Assembly (NCBI GenBank): GCA_002083825.1
Contig: DAZV01000031.1
Span: forward strand, 288 to 57,157
Length of the DNA stretch: 56,870 nucleotides
Direction of reading: 5' to 3'
DNA from: Candidatus Sericytochromatia bacterium S15B-MN24 CBMW_12
GTDB taxonomy: Bacteria > Cyanobacteriota > Sericytochromatia > S15B-MN24 > UBA4093
Shown here one piece after another: positions 1 to 6,089 of this stretch. The position numbers and the translations under genes were made by a program. Every line of letters begins with the position of its first letter. Position 1 is the first letter of the stretch. Under the pieces are notes generated by a model, which did no database searches, had not been told where the DNA came from, and worked only from the letters and a program-made list of their open reading frames with translations.

Positions 1-387
1 TATCAGCTCTTGCAGGAGGTGGAGCGGAACCACCGGGAATACAAGGGGCCACTCAAACTACGACCCTGCTACCACCGCTCGGCAGACCGGATCCGAGCAC
101 ACGTGATGCTTACGGTCTTGGCTGGAAACTGCGTCCGCCGGATGGAGATGCTCACCGGGGAAACCTCCAACACCTTGCGCAAGATCTTCGACCGGGTCCA
201 GGCTCACCGTATCCGGCAAGGCGGCAAAATCAAATGGATGCTCGGAGCGGTTCCCGATGAGGCGAGGGATATTCTCGAGCGGTTCGGGATCGATTCCCTG
301 CCTCACCTTTGGACGATATGGAGAGAAGTGCCTCGTCGGGATAAACCCGGACCTGGCAAGGCTTTGCAGCAAATAGGCGCGTCATAG
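1..387 (+). mobile_element. Transposase C-terminal fragment, IS4/IS1634-like, cut by window edge
   Basis: The reading frame is open from base 1 and ends at a stop at 385-387, so the 5' part lies outside the window. The 128 visible residues begin with a block typical of the C-terminal end of DDE transposases of the IS4/IS1634 group: a YQLLQEVERNHREYKGPL stretch followed by LRPCYHRSADRIRAHVML, where the family has 'YR.IE..FR.LK...RPIYH....I.AH..L..LA'. The part that would hold the first two catalytic aspartates is not visible. I could not identify a terminal inverted repeat downstream, so the element's boundary is unknown. It opens a stretch of accessory genes. Family assignment is from memory of the motif only. 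Confidence 0.6.
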
Positions 388-638
388 TGTCGAAGACCCG
401 CTTCGCTTCATCGTGCCACCTCCTTGCAAACCTGCAAACAAGGGTATCGTCAGCGGGGCAATCATAGCACCGTGTCAAGCGAAAACAAGGTTCGAACGGC
501 GCCTTGCAGGGCGCTCGTTCAATGGAGTCCCGAGTCCTGATTTGTTCAGAGCGCCAATAGCAAGCGGTTTATGAGGCGGACGTCGTCCCCGTGGTTACGT
601 CCGGTGGCAAATCAACCCCTATTTTCCGTCTGGTAGGC

Positions 639-705
639 TGAGTTCGAAACTCGTCCAGCCAGGCCCACTTAGGAGCCGAGGCCCTACGTGGCTTTCGGCT
701 CTTTT
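639..705 (+). repeat. tRNA-3'-end-like repeat, copy 1
   Basis: A T-arm-like hairpin (TGAG / TTCGAAA / CTCG, 639-653) is followed by GCCCACT and then by a terminator hairpin. The segment GCCCACT plus GAGCCGAGGCC recurs at 3534-3554 (copy 3) with one small gap. No acceptor or D-arm partner can be folded upstream, so this is not a complete tRNA. The rest of 388-800 holds no gene that I can recognise. Confidence 0.5.
673..705 (+). terminator. Rho-independent terminator-like hairpin
   Basis: GAGCCGA (673-679) pairs with TCGGCTC (695-701), with additional weak pairing inside, and is followed directly by TTTT. It sits at the 3' end of the tRNA-like repeat, as expected for a decayed tRNA gene that kept its terminator. 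A mutated version without the T run is found at 3544-3572. Confidence 0.55.
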
Positions 706-800
706 GCCGTTTCTGTCCGCCGACGGAGCGCTCTACTGGTTGGAGGCCTCGAAGCCGACCCTATCGCACGGGAGGTAGTGGCGGCAGGCAGTGGCGCGGG

Positions 801-1337
801 TTAGGGGATAGAAGGATCGTCGGGTGTGGACTCCGGTGCGAACCGCGCGTCCAGCTTGGAAAGCTGACTCGTGAACCCCTCCAGCTGCATTTGCGTGGTT
901 TCCTCGTCATGCATGGGGGCGAGCGTAACCGTCATTCGCGTGTAGTCGCCCAGAGCCTCGAACTCCACGCCGATCAGGCTCTCGTAGGGCGCGACGCCGG
1001 GCAGGAAGTCGATCACGCTGGCGAGGCGCAACCGCGCGTGCGGCTGGAACTCGGCAAATCGGGCGCGCACGGGGTGGGCCGACGGCTGGCCCATCTCCGC
1101 CATGGCCCTGATCATCTCCGGGGTTGCTGCGACCATGTCGTAGCGGAGCATGCCGCCCAGGCGCGCGTCGATCTCATGGACGTCGACGCGGAAGTCTTGA
1201 GGTCCCCACCAGGCCTCGAAGCCGTCCTTGGTGGTCCACAGCGCCCACAGCTCCTCGGCTGTCGCCCGGTACGTGCGTTTGATGACGGCCGGCGGCCGCG
1301 CCTGGCTCGGGGTCGCGAGCGGACGGGATTCGGTCAT
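801..1337 (-). CDS. SRPBCC/AHSA1-family protein
   Basis: 178 residues from the ATG at 1337. The sequence has the AHSA1/activator-of-Hsp90-like SRPBCC pattern: a first strand with IKRTYRATAEELWALWTT, then GFEAWWGP, an acidic strand with GGMLRYDM, and a long C-terminal helix ending in QLEGFTSQLSKLDARF. Members bind hydrophobic ligands in a helix-grip fold; the ligand here is unknown. The start overlaps the stop of the upstream ArsR gene (ATGA, 1334-1337), so the two are translationally coupled. In-frame sequence continues upstream of 1337 but that stretch is the antisense of the ArsR gene with no family similarity, so I reject a longer protein. Confidence 0.8.
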   Translation of the reverse strand: MTESRPLATPSQARPPAVIKRTYRATAEELWALWTTKDGFEAWWGPQDFRVDVHEIDARLGGMLRYDMVAATPEMIRAMAEMGQPSAHPVRARFAEFQPHARLRLASVIDFLPGVAPYESLIGVEFEALGDYTRMTVTLAPMHDEETTQMQLEGFTSQLSKLDARFAPESTPDDPSIP

Positions 1338-1681
1338 GGGGCTTGCTCCTTTCGCGGATTGCTGCGTTCGCGCCGCGCCTCGAGCACGGCCCCGAACCGA
1401 TCGAGGCGCGCCTCCCAGAGCTCGCGGTAGCCCGCGAGCCATCTCTCTAGCTCGTCGAACGGCTCAGGCCTCAGCGCATAGAGACGCCGTTGTCCCTCCG
1501 AGCGCATCGACACAAACCCCGCCTCCTGGAGGAGTTTGAGGTGTCGCGAGACGCCTGACTGGTGGACGTTAGCCTGTGCGACGAGGGCCATGACCGGCTG
1601 CTCACCGCGTCGCAGCACATCGACGATTCGGCGACGCGTCGGGTCGGCGAGGATCTGGAAGATATCTAGGTGCGCAGCCAT
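1334..1681 (-). CDS. ArsR-family transcriptional regulator
   Basis: 115 residues. The winged helix is clear: DIFQILADPTRRRIVDVL (helix 1-2), then PVMALVAQANVHQSGVSRHL (recognition helix) and a wing around GQRRLYALRPE. No metal-binding cysteines are seen, so it belongs to the non-metal ArsR group often paired with SRPBCC proteins. The start at 1681 is chosen because the family normally begins a few residues before DIFQILADPTRR; the longer frame to 1756 adds 25 unrelated residues. No ribosome-binding site precedes this ATG, and a promoter-like -10 lies only 8 bases upstream. It most likely represses its own operon with the downstream SRPBCC gene. Confidence 0.85.
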   Translation of the reverse strand: MAAHLDIFQILADPTRRRIVDVLRRGEQPVMALVAQANVHQSGVSRHLKLLQEAGFVSMRSEGQRRLYALRPEPFDELERWLAGYRELWEARLDRFGAVLEARRERSNPRKEQAP

Positions 1682-1689
1682 ATAGATAC

Positions 1690-1719
1690 ACCGTAGTGCA
1701 TTCTTTTTGCCCCCGTCAA
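1690..1719 (-). promoter_or_regulatory. Putative leaderless promoter of the first arsR-SRPBCC pair
   Basis: On the minus strand TTGACG (1719-1714) and TACGGT (1695-1690) are 18 bases apart, and the -10 ends 8 bases before the ATG at 1681. The -10 is weak, but the geometry matches the stronger promoter of the second arsR gene at 2064-2092. Confidence 0.35.
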
Positions 1720-1848
1720 GCAGCCTGCTGACTGCAGCCTGCACCACCACGCCCAATCCTGGCCTGGTTTATGGGACTGCTTCTACCCTCTCATCTTTGG
1801 ATCGGTCGCACCACGCCGTCAGGGGCCGCCTAGAAGAAAGAGGCTCCA

Positions 1849-1969
1849 CTCCTCGGTCTAACGAGTCAGGACCCACCGTTGACATCGCGCTTCGCGCCGG
1901 AGATTCTCGAGGTAGGGCCTTCGGCCCATTGATGTGAATCATCGACGAGGTCACGGGTTCGAATCCAGC
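1849..1969 (+). repeat. tRNA-like repeat, copy 2 (interrupted)
   Basis: Two blocks match copy 3. Block one (1849-1887) shares CGAGTCAGGACCCACCG and TTGACATCG with 3468-3506. Block two (1941-1969) shares GAGGTCAC and a T-loop GGTTCGAATCCAG with 3503-3531. In copy 2 the blocks are separated by about 53 extra bases; in copy 3 they are contiguous. The gap from 1682 to 2063 otherwise holds only promoters. Confidence 0.5.
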
Positions 1970-2063
1970 CGTCGTTAGGCGACCCGTGGCGTCTCGACCA
2001 GCCCCATGGCGCCCACGTCACGTCGGCAGCCATTGTTCCGGTCCCAGCCGATGAAGATTCAGG

Positions 2064-2095
2064 TTGACAGATTGATAACCCGCAAGTTATGAATC
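2064..2095 (+). promoter_or_regulatory. Promoter with overlapping inverted-repeat operator for second arsR
   Basis: TTGACA (2064-2069) and TTATGA (2087-2092) are separated by 17 bases. An inverted repeat of two 10-base arms, GATTGATAAC (2070-2079) and GTTATGAATC (2086-2095), with one mismatch and a 6-base centre, fills the spacer and covers the -10. This is the expected layout for ArsR autorepression. The -10 ends 8 bases before the ATG at 2101, so the transcript should be leaderless or nearly so. Confidence 0.7.
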
Positions 2096-2100
2096 AAGGC

Positions 2101-2424
2101 ATGCCTGCTGCGCCTGATGAGCTATTCCGCACCCTCGCCGATCCGACTCGCCGGGCGATCTTCGAACGCCTCGTCCGAGAGGGCGAGCTGACGGTGCGGG
2201 CCCTGACTGACGATGCCGGAGTCTCGCAGCCGGCGGTATCCAAGCACCTGGCCCTGCTCAAGGTCGCGGGCCTCGTGCGCGATCGCCCGAGCGGGCGATC
2301 GGTCCACTACAGTGCAGACCCGAAGGGCCTGGCCCCCCTGGCCGACTGGATGAGCCAGTACGGCGCCTTCTGGCAGGACCGGCTCGACCGCCTCGAAGAC
2401 CTCCTCGAAAGGATGGACCCATGA
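2101..2424 (+). CDS. ArsR-family transcriptional regulator
   Basis: 107 residues from the ATG at 2101; an ATG at 2089 lies inside the -10 box and is therefore unlikely to be used. The fold is plain: PDELFRTLADPTRRAIFERL, then LTVRALTDDAGVSQPAVSKHL (recognition helix), and a wing around RDRPSGRSVHYSADPKG. There are no metal-site cysteines. It is a paralogue of the ArsR at 1334-1681 on the other strand. The stop overlaps the start of the next gene (ATGA, 2421-2424). The operator at 2070-2095 suggests autoregulation released by a ligand or by the coupled SRPBCC protein's substrate; that last link is inference. Confidence 0.88.
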   Translation: MPAAPDELFRTLADPTRRAIFERLVREGELTVRALTDDAGVSQPAVSKHLALLKVAGLVRDRPSGRSVHYSADPKGLAPLADWMSQYGAFWQDRLDRLEDLLERMDP

Positions 2425-2843
2425 CTCAAGCAACCGATACGATCCGCACCCTGGTGATCGAGCGAGTGATGCCGCACCCGCCGGAGAAAATCTGGCGCGC
2501 CCTGACCGAGGTGCCGCTGCTCGACGAATGGCTGATGAAGAGCGACTTCCAGCCGATCGCTGGCCACAAGTTCAACTTCCGCACCGAGCCGAGCCCGCAC
2601 TGGAACGGGATCGTCGACGGCGAGGTGCTGGCCATCGTGCCCCAGGAGCAGCTTGCCTACCGCTGGGAAGCCAGCGGGCTGAAGACGGTTGTCACGTGGA
2701 CGCTGACGCCCACCGAGGGCGGCACGCACCTGCGCATCGAGCAGTCGGGCTTCAGGCCGGAAAACACCGGATCCTACGAAGGCGCCCAGTTCGGCTGGGG
2801 CCGGATGCTCGATGCCCTGGAGAGGACGCTCGCGCAGGCTTAG
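2421..2843 (+). CDS. SRPBCC/AHSA1-family protein
   Basis: 140 residues. Family features are IERVMPHPPEKIWRALTEVP near the N-terminus, DEWLMKSDFQPIAGHKFNF, then LAYRWEASGLKTVVTWTLTP and a C-terminal helix with GWGRMLDALERTL. It is a single-domain ligand-binding helix-grip protein; ArsR-SRPBCC pairs of this kind are common in soil bacteria and the substrate is usually unknown. It is translationally coupled to the upstream arsR. It is only distantly similar to the SRPBCC protein at 801-1337, so the two modules are not a recent duplication. Confidence 0.82.
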   Translation: MTQATDTIRTLVIERVMPHPPEKIWRALTEVPLLDEWLMKSDFQPIAGHKFNFRTEPSPHWNGIVDGEVLAIVPQEQLAYRWEASGLKTVVTWTLTPTEGGTHLRIEQSGFRPENTGSYEGAQFGWGRMLDALERTLAQA

Positions 2844-2969
2844 CGCAGGCTTAGCTCGGGCTTTCTATGTGACATGGCCTGTCTGGCGGCTCGCATCAAC
2901 CCTTAACCGACAGCTGGGGGAAGATCACCGGACCCTCGACGCTTTTGACTTTCTTTACGGAGTTTAACC

Positions 2970-3338
2970 ATGAACATTCTCTTATGGGTTCTTCAAATCC
3001 TCCTCGCCCTGCATACCGCCATGGGCGCGGTGTGGAAGTTTTCCAATCCCGCGCAAACCATGCCTTCCTTGGAAGCGATTCCCCACGGTGTTTGGCTGGC
3101 GATGAGCGTCTTTGAGCTGCTTTTCAGCCTGGGCCTGATCCTCCCGGCATTCAAGAAGCCCCTGGCCATCCTGGCCCCAATCGCGGCGGCCTGCATAGCC
3201 GCGGAAATGCTGCTCTTTTCCGGGTTGCATATTTATTCCGGCGACGCGAATTACGGCCCTGTTTTTTATTGGCTCGTCGTGGCTGCCCTAGGCGCGTTTA
3301 TTGCCTACGGCAGGTTTGTGCTGAAGCCTATTAAATAG
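2970..3338 (+). CDS. DoxX-like integral membrane protein
   Basis: 122 residues with four hydrophobic segments: about 3-20, 43-60, 66-87 and 100-117. The pattern of short loops, an early G-A-V-W-K-F motif and a small C-terminal basic tail fits the DoxX-like family of four-helix membrane proteins. A GGAG ribosome-binding site precedes the ATG by about 9 bases. DoxX-like genes often travel with ArsR/SRPBCC modules, as here (127 bases downstream of the second pair), but the role is unknown. Confidence 0.7.
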   Translation: MNILLWVLQILLALHTAMGAVWKFSNPAQTMPSLEAIPHGVWLAMSVFELLFSLGLILPAFKKPLAILAPIAAACIAAEMLLFSGLHIYSGDANYGPVFYWLVVAALGAFIAYGRFVLKPIK

Positions 3339-3467
3339 CTGCACCCTGTAAACCCATGGGGGCGTCCGCCGCCTTCTTCACCGTGGGCAAGCCGATGGGT
3401 CGGTAGATCGAGCTACGATCAGCATCAGGACTTGATCTTGAGGGTCGATGGGTGGGCGTCTTTCAGG

Positions 3468-3572
3468 CACCTCGGTTTTGCGAGTCAGGACCCACCGTTG
3501 ACATCGTAGAGGTCACTGGTTCGGATCCAGTTGTGCCCACTCAGAGCCGAGGCCGTCATTGGCTTTCGGCAC
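3468..3572 (+). repeat. tRNA-3'-end-like repeat, copy 3
   Basis: This is the best-preserved copy. It contains a perfect T-arm (ACTGG, loop TTCGGAT, CCAGT; 3515-3531) followed by TGTGCCC, which looks like the 3' acceptor strand, and then the hairpin half-sites GAGCCGAGGCC (3544-3554) and GGCTTTCGGC (3561-3570), a mutated terminator. No GGGCACA-type 5' acceptor strand occurs at the right distance upstream, so it is a remnant and not a functional tRNA. The gap 3339-3647 holds nothing else that I recognise. Confidence 0.55.
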
Positions 3573-3647
3573 TATCTTGTAAACCTGACTGGGTGCCTAC
3601 GACGACGCACTCTAGCCAACCGAAGGAGGCTCACGGCTCCCTCGCGT

Positions 3648-4223
3648 TCAGGTATTCGTCACCTTCGCGTAGAGTTTTCCGTCGAACACCTTTCCATCCT
3701 TCTTATAGTGGTTGCGAAGGTGGCCCTCGAGTTGGAAGCCCGCTTTCTCGAGAACCCGTGCCGAAGCCATGTTAAAGGCAAAGACGTTGGCCGTGATGCG
3801 AACGAGGTCGAACTCATCGAAGGCGAGGGCCGTCACTTGCTTGACTGCCTCGGTAATAATCCCCTGGCCCCATTGGGGTCTGGCGAGCCAATAGGCTAGT
3901 TCTGCTTGATGAGATTTCCCAATCTCAAGACTATGGTAACCAATGCCGCCGACAAGAACTCCGCCGCGTTCGCGAATGGCCCAGTTCACGCTCCGGCCTT
4001 GTTTCGCAGTCTCTTCGGCGACATGGTGAATCCACCAATCGGCATCAGCCTCGGTGTAGGGATAGGGAATGTTCAACGTCTGGTCATAGATCTGCTTCTC
4101 CTGAAGGTGCTCAAGGTAGGCAGCCTTATCGTAGGCGAAGATTTCCGTAATGGAGAAGCCACTGCCCAATCGACGGTTCACGATCTCGTCTCCTTCCACG
4201 AAGTCCCGGGTTGCTTGCGTCAT
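3648..4223 (-). CDS. GNAT-family N-acetyltransferase (RimJ/RimL type)
   Basis: 191 residues. The acetyl-CoA-binding motif A is visible as ELAYWLARPQWGQGIITEAV, followed by RITANVFAFNMASARVLEKA, which is the signature of the RimJ/RimL branch (small N-terminal acetyltransferases and antibiotic-modifying relatives). The substrate cannot be deduced. I chose the ATG at 4223, which has AAGG five bases upstream; the frame continues to 4277 without family similarity. The gene runs in the same direction as the toxin-antitoxin pair upstream. Confidence 0.8.
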   Translation of the reverse strand: MTQATRDFVEGDEIVNRRLGSGFSITEIFAYDKAAYLEHLQEKQIYDQTLNIPYPYTEADADWWIHHVAEETAKQGRSVNWAIRERGGVLVGGIGYHSLEIGKSHQAELAYWLARPQWGQGIITEAVKQVTALAFDEFDLVRITANVFAFNMASARVLEKAGFQLEGHLRNHYKKDGKVFDGKLYAKVTNT

Positions 4224-4284
4224 TACCTTGCTCGACGTCGTGAGCGCAATCAAGTCCGAGTCCGTCCGCTGTCTCATCTCGTTT

Positions 4285-4587
4285 TCAAGTGGTCAACTTG
4301 ACTCGTTTATCCCCAAAGTTGGCGATTACTTCCAACTCACCTCCGAGCGCCTGCACGATTCGCTGCAAGGTCGAAACCAGATAATCGCTCCGGCGTTCAA
4401 GCCGCGACACTTCCGACTGTGTCATCTCCGCAAGTGCCGCGAGTTCTTCTTGCGTCTTGCCCGTGAGTTCCCGGATGGCCCGCAGATCCATTTCGAGCAA
4501 TTCCCCTTCCACTGCCCGATTCACGCGATCGAGCGCTTCCGGGGAGAGTTTGCGCTTCTTGATGTCTCGCCACGGTTTGGTCGGCAT
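4285..4587 (-). CDS. higA: XRE/HigA-type antitoxin
   Basis: 100 residues. An N-terminal tail (PTKPWRDIKKRKLSPEAL) is followed by a Cro/C1-type helix-turn-helix: LRAIRELTGKTQEELAALA, MTQSEVSRLERRSDYLVSTL, then LGGELEVIANFGDKRV. This arrangement is that of XRE antitoxins paired with Gp49-type HigB toxins. It begins 2 bases after the toxin stop. Toxin-first order is typical of higBA loci. It would neutralise the toxin and repress the promoter at 4944-4972 (family knowledge). Confidence 0.85.
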   Translation of the reverse strand: MPTKPWRDIKKRKLSPEALDRVNRAVEGELLEMDLRAIRELTGKTQEELAALAEMTQSEVSRLERRSDYLVSTLQRIVQALGGELEVIANFGDKRVKLTT

Positions 4588-4589
4588 GA

Positions 4590-4937
4590 CTATCCCTCTT
4601 CCTCAGATTCGGCGAGGTACTCGAACCAGAGCTTTTCGGCCCTTCGAACGTACTCGCTGTAGAAGCGATCGTTTCCGGTCTTGTCCCCGCCGATGATCAA
4701 GACCGCTTGGCGTTTGGGATCGAATTTGTAGAACACCCGCAGCGGCCTCCCCTTGGATTGGATTCGAAGCTCCCTCAAGCCTACCTTGGTGCCCTTGATG
4801 TCGCTGCTGTACGGAAACCCAAGCGCCATCCCCCTGGCCTCCAAGAGATCCACGACGATCGCCACCTGCTCGGCGTCCGAGTCGTCAAGATCTTGGTACC
4901 AAGATTCGAACGCTTCGAGGACATTGACTTCGACCAT
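4590..4937 (-). CDS. higB: HigB/RelE-superfamily toxin (Gp49-like)
   Basis: 115 residues. The core block GLRELRIQSKGRPLRVFYKF followed by VLIIGGDKTGNDRFY is the signature of the phage Gp49-like/HigB mRNA interferases. The start at 4937 gives the normal family length; the frame remains open to 5354 but that extension is antisense to an unrelated region. There is no ribosome-binding site; the -10 lies 6 bases before the ATG. The toxin is predicted to cut mRNA at the ribosome, and the pair probably acts in plasmid-like maintenance or phage defence. It interrupts, or lies against, a broken NHL-repeat gene. Confidence 0.82.
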   Translation of the reverse strand: MVEVNVLEAFESWYQDLDDSDAEQVAIVVDLLEARGMALGFPYSSDIKGTKVGLRELRIQSKGRPLRVFYKFDPKRQAVLIIGGDKTGNDRFYSEYVRRAEKLWFEYLAESEEEG

Positions 4938-4943
4938 GTTCCG

Positions 4944-4972
4944 AATATACAGTTGATGTAATATGTTGTCAA
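4944..4972 (-). promoter_or_regulatory. Near-consensus leaderless promoter of higBA
   Basis: On the minus strand TTGACA (4972-4967) and TATATT (4949-4944) are 17 bases apart. The -10 ends 6 bases before the ATG at 4937, leaving no room for a leader. Confidence 0.7.
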
Positions 4973-5170
4973 GTGAATGCCTCAGTGGCTTGGCCGGAGA
5001 GCTTATCCCTTGCCTTCGTGTCGGACGCGAACGGCACCCTGTACGTGGCCGACCGGATGAACCCTCGCATCCGGAAGGTGACGAAGGAGGGTGTCGTGAC
5101 CACCCTGGACCCCTCGGGGCGGATCTTCGCGACCAACCAGGGCAACGCGCGCATCCGGAAGATCGAGTAG
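4973..5170 (+). pseudogene. NHL-repeat protein fragment
   Basis: The translated stretch contains LAFVSDANGTLYVADRMNPR and IRKVTKEGVVTTL, a good NHL repeat, and then DPSGRIFATNQGNARIRKIE before a stop. The second unit joins after a truncated 'VVTTL', as if part of an intermediate repeat was lost. NHL proteins have six or more repeats (beta-propeller), so 65 residues cannot be a full protein. The fragment begins exactly where the higBA promoter ends, which suggests that insertion of the toxin-antitoxin cassette removed the rest. Confidence 0.6.
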
Positions 5171-5225
5171 CCAGCCTACAGGCGTGACGAACGACGCAGC
5201 GGTGAGGGGCGGTCCCCTTCGCCAC

Positions 5226-5268
5226 CGGCCCAGAACGCGATACGCAACCCGTATCGCGTTCTGGGCCG
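5226..5268. repeat. Perfect 19-bp inverted repeat (hairpin)
   Basis: The arm CGGCCCAGAACGCGATACG (5226-5244) and its exact complement (5250-5268) flank a 5-base loop CAACC. There is no T run on either side, so it is not a classical terminator, though it lies between a decayed gene and the 3' end of the tetR gene (5362). Confidence 0.8.
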
Positions 5269-5361
5269 AGAGCCGCGAGGCGATCGATGCGCTCGCCGTG
5301 CCCCAGGTTTCTGGAACTCGCCTGACTGCGGTCATCTCGAGCCGGACGCACCATGCTGAAG

Positions 5362-5994
5362 TCAATGCACCGACCGACTTCCGAAGTCCTCGAGCCCCTT
5401 GGAAAGGGCGTTGCAAGCTCGCTCGACTGCCGGCCGAACGGCGCTTGCTACCTCGGCTGGCGCTTCACCGGCTCGGCTTCGTCGCTCCGCCTCGCGCATG
5501 GTTCCGTCCACCAGTGCCAGCAGTTGTGCCGCCACCAGGTGAGCGAAGGCGTCCGGCGGCGCCGTCAACGCTGCCGCCACCTCATCCAGGCTTTCGAGCC
5601 GTCGAGCCCGGAACCGATGCATCGCCAGCACCTGAAGGGTCTGACTCATGGCAAGCGCGGCGCGAATGCGCGCGTGACAATCCGCCGCTGCCCGCTCGGC
5701 CATGTGGTCGAGCGCTTCTAACAGGTGTTCTCGGACCACCTCCACCGGGCTCACCTCGGGCGGGCGGGCACGGAGCCGGGCGGCGAGGATCTCGGTGGGT
5801 GGAGTGAAGGCACCGAAGAAGAGGTCTTCCTTGGTCTTGAAGTAGTTGAAAACCGTCGTGACCGCCACGTCCGCAGCTGCGGCGACCTCCGCGACCGTCA
5901 CCTCGTCGTAGCCTCGCTCCGCGAAGAGCCGCAATGCCGTCTTGGCGATCGCTTCCCGGGTCTGGCGCTTCTTCCGCTCTCGTAGGCCTTCCAT
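5362..5994 (-). CDS. TetR-family regulator
   Basis: 210 residues. The N-terminal DNA-binding domain is canonical: KKRQTREAIAKTALRLFAER, GYDEVTVAEVAAAADVAVTT, VFNYFKTKEDLFF. The C-terminal all-helical ligand domain is not close to any subfamily I can name. AGGAGG lies about 8 bases before the ATG. It is divergent from the ABC exporter pair, with a perfect inverted repeat at 6014-6051 between them, so it very probably represses both itself and the exporter until an efflux substrate binds. Confidence 0.9.
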   Translation of the reverse strand: MEGLRERKKRQTREAIAKTALRLFAERGYDEVTVAEVAAAADVAVTTVFNYFKTKEDLFFGAFTPPTEILAARLRARPPEVSPVEVVREHLLEALDHMAERAAADCHARIRAALAMSQTLQVLAMHRFRARRLESLDEVAAALTAPPDAFAHLVAAQLLALVDGTMREAERRSRAGEAPAEVASAVRPAVERACNALSKGLEDFGSRSVH

Positions 5995-6013
5995 CCGCCC
6001 CCTCCTTGCAACT

Positions 6014-6051
6014 ACTTGTAGTCAAGCACAAACTTGTGCTTGACTACAAGT
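6014..6051. promoter_or_regulatory. TetR operator: perfect 38-bp inverted repeat
   Basis: The arms ACTTGTAGTCAAGCACAA (6014-6031) and its exact complement (6034-6051) are separated by 2 bases. The half-site ACAAACTTGT (6028-6037) also recurs inverted at 6046-6055, so there may be two overlapping operators. Each arm contains TTGACT, on opposite strands, which could serve as -35 for the two divergent genes. Confidence 0.85.
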
Positions 6052-6089
6052 TTGTGGCTGCGCCAAGATAGAGCCAACGGAGGATTCAC

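Noticed and set aside
3515..3541. Complete tRNA gene at the T-arm-like sequence
   Set aside because: The 5' acceptor strand, D-arm and anticodon arm cannot be folded at the right distances.
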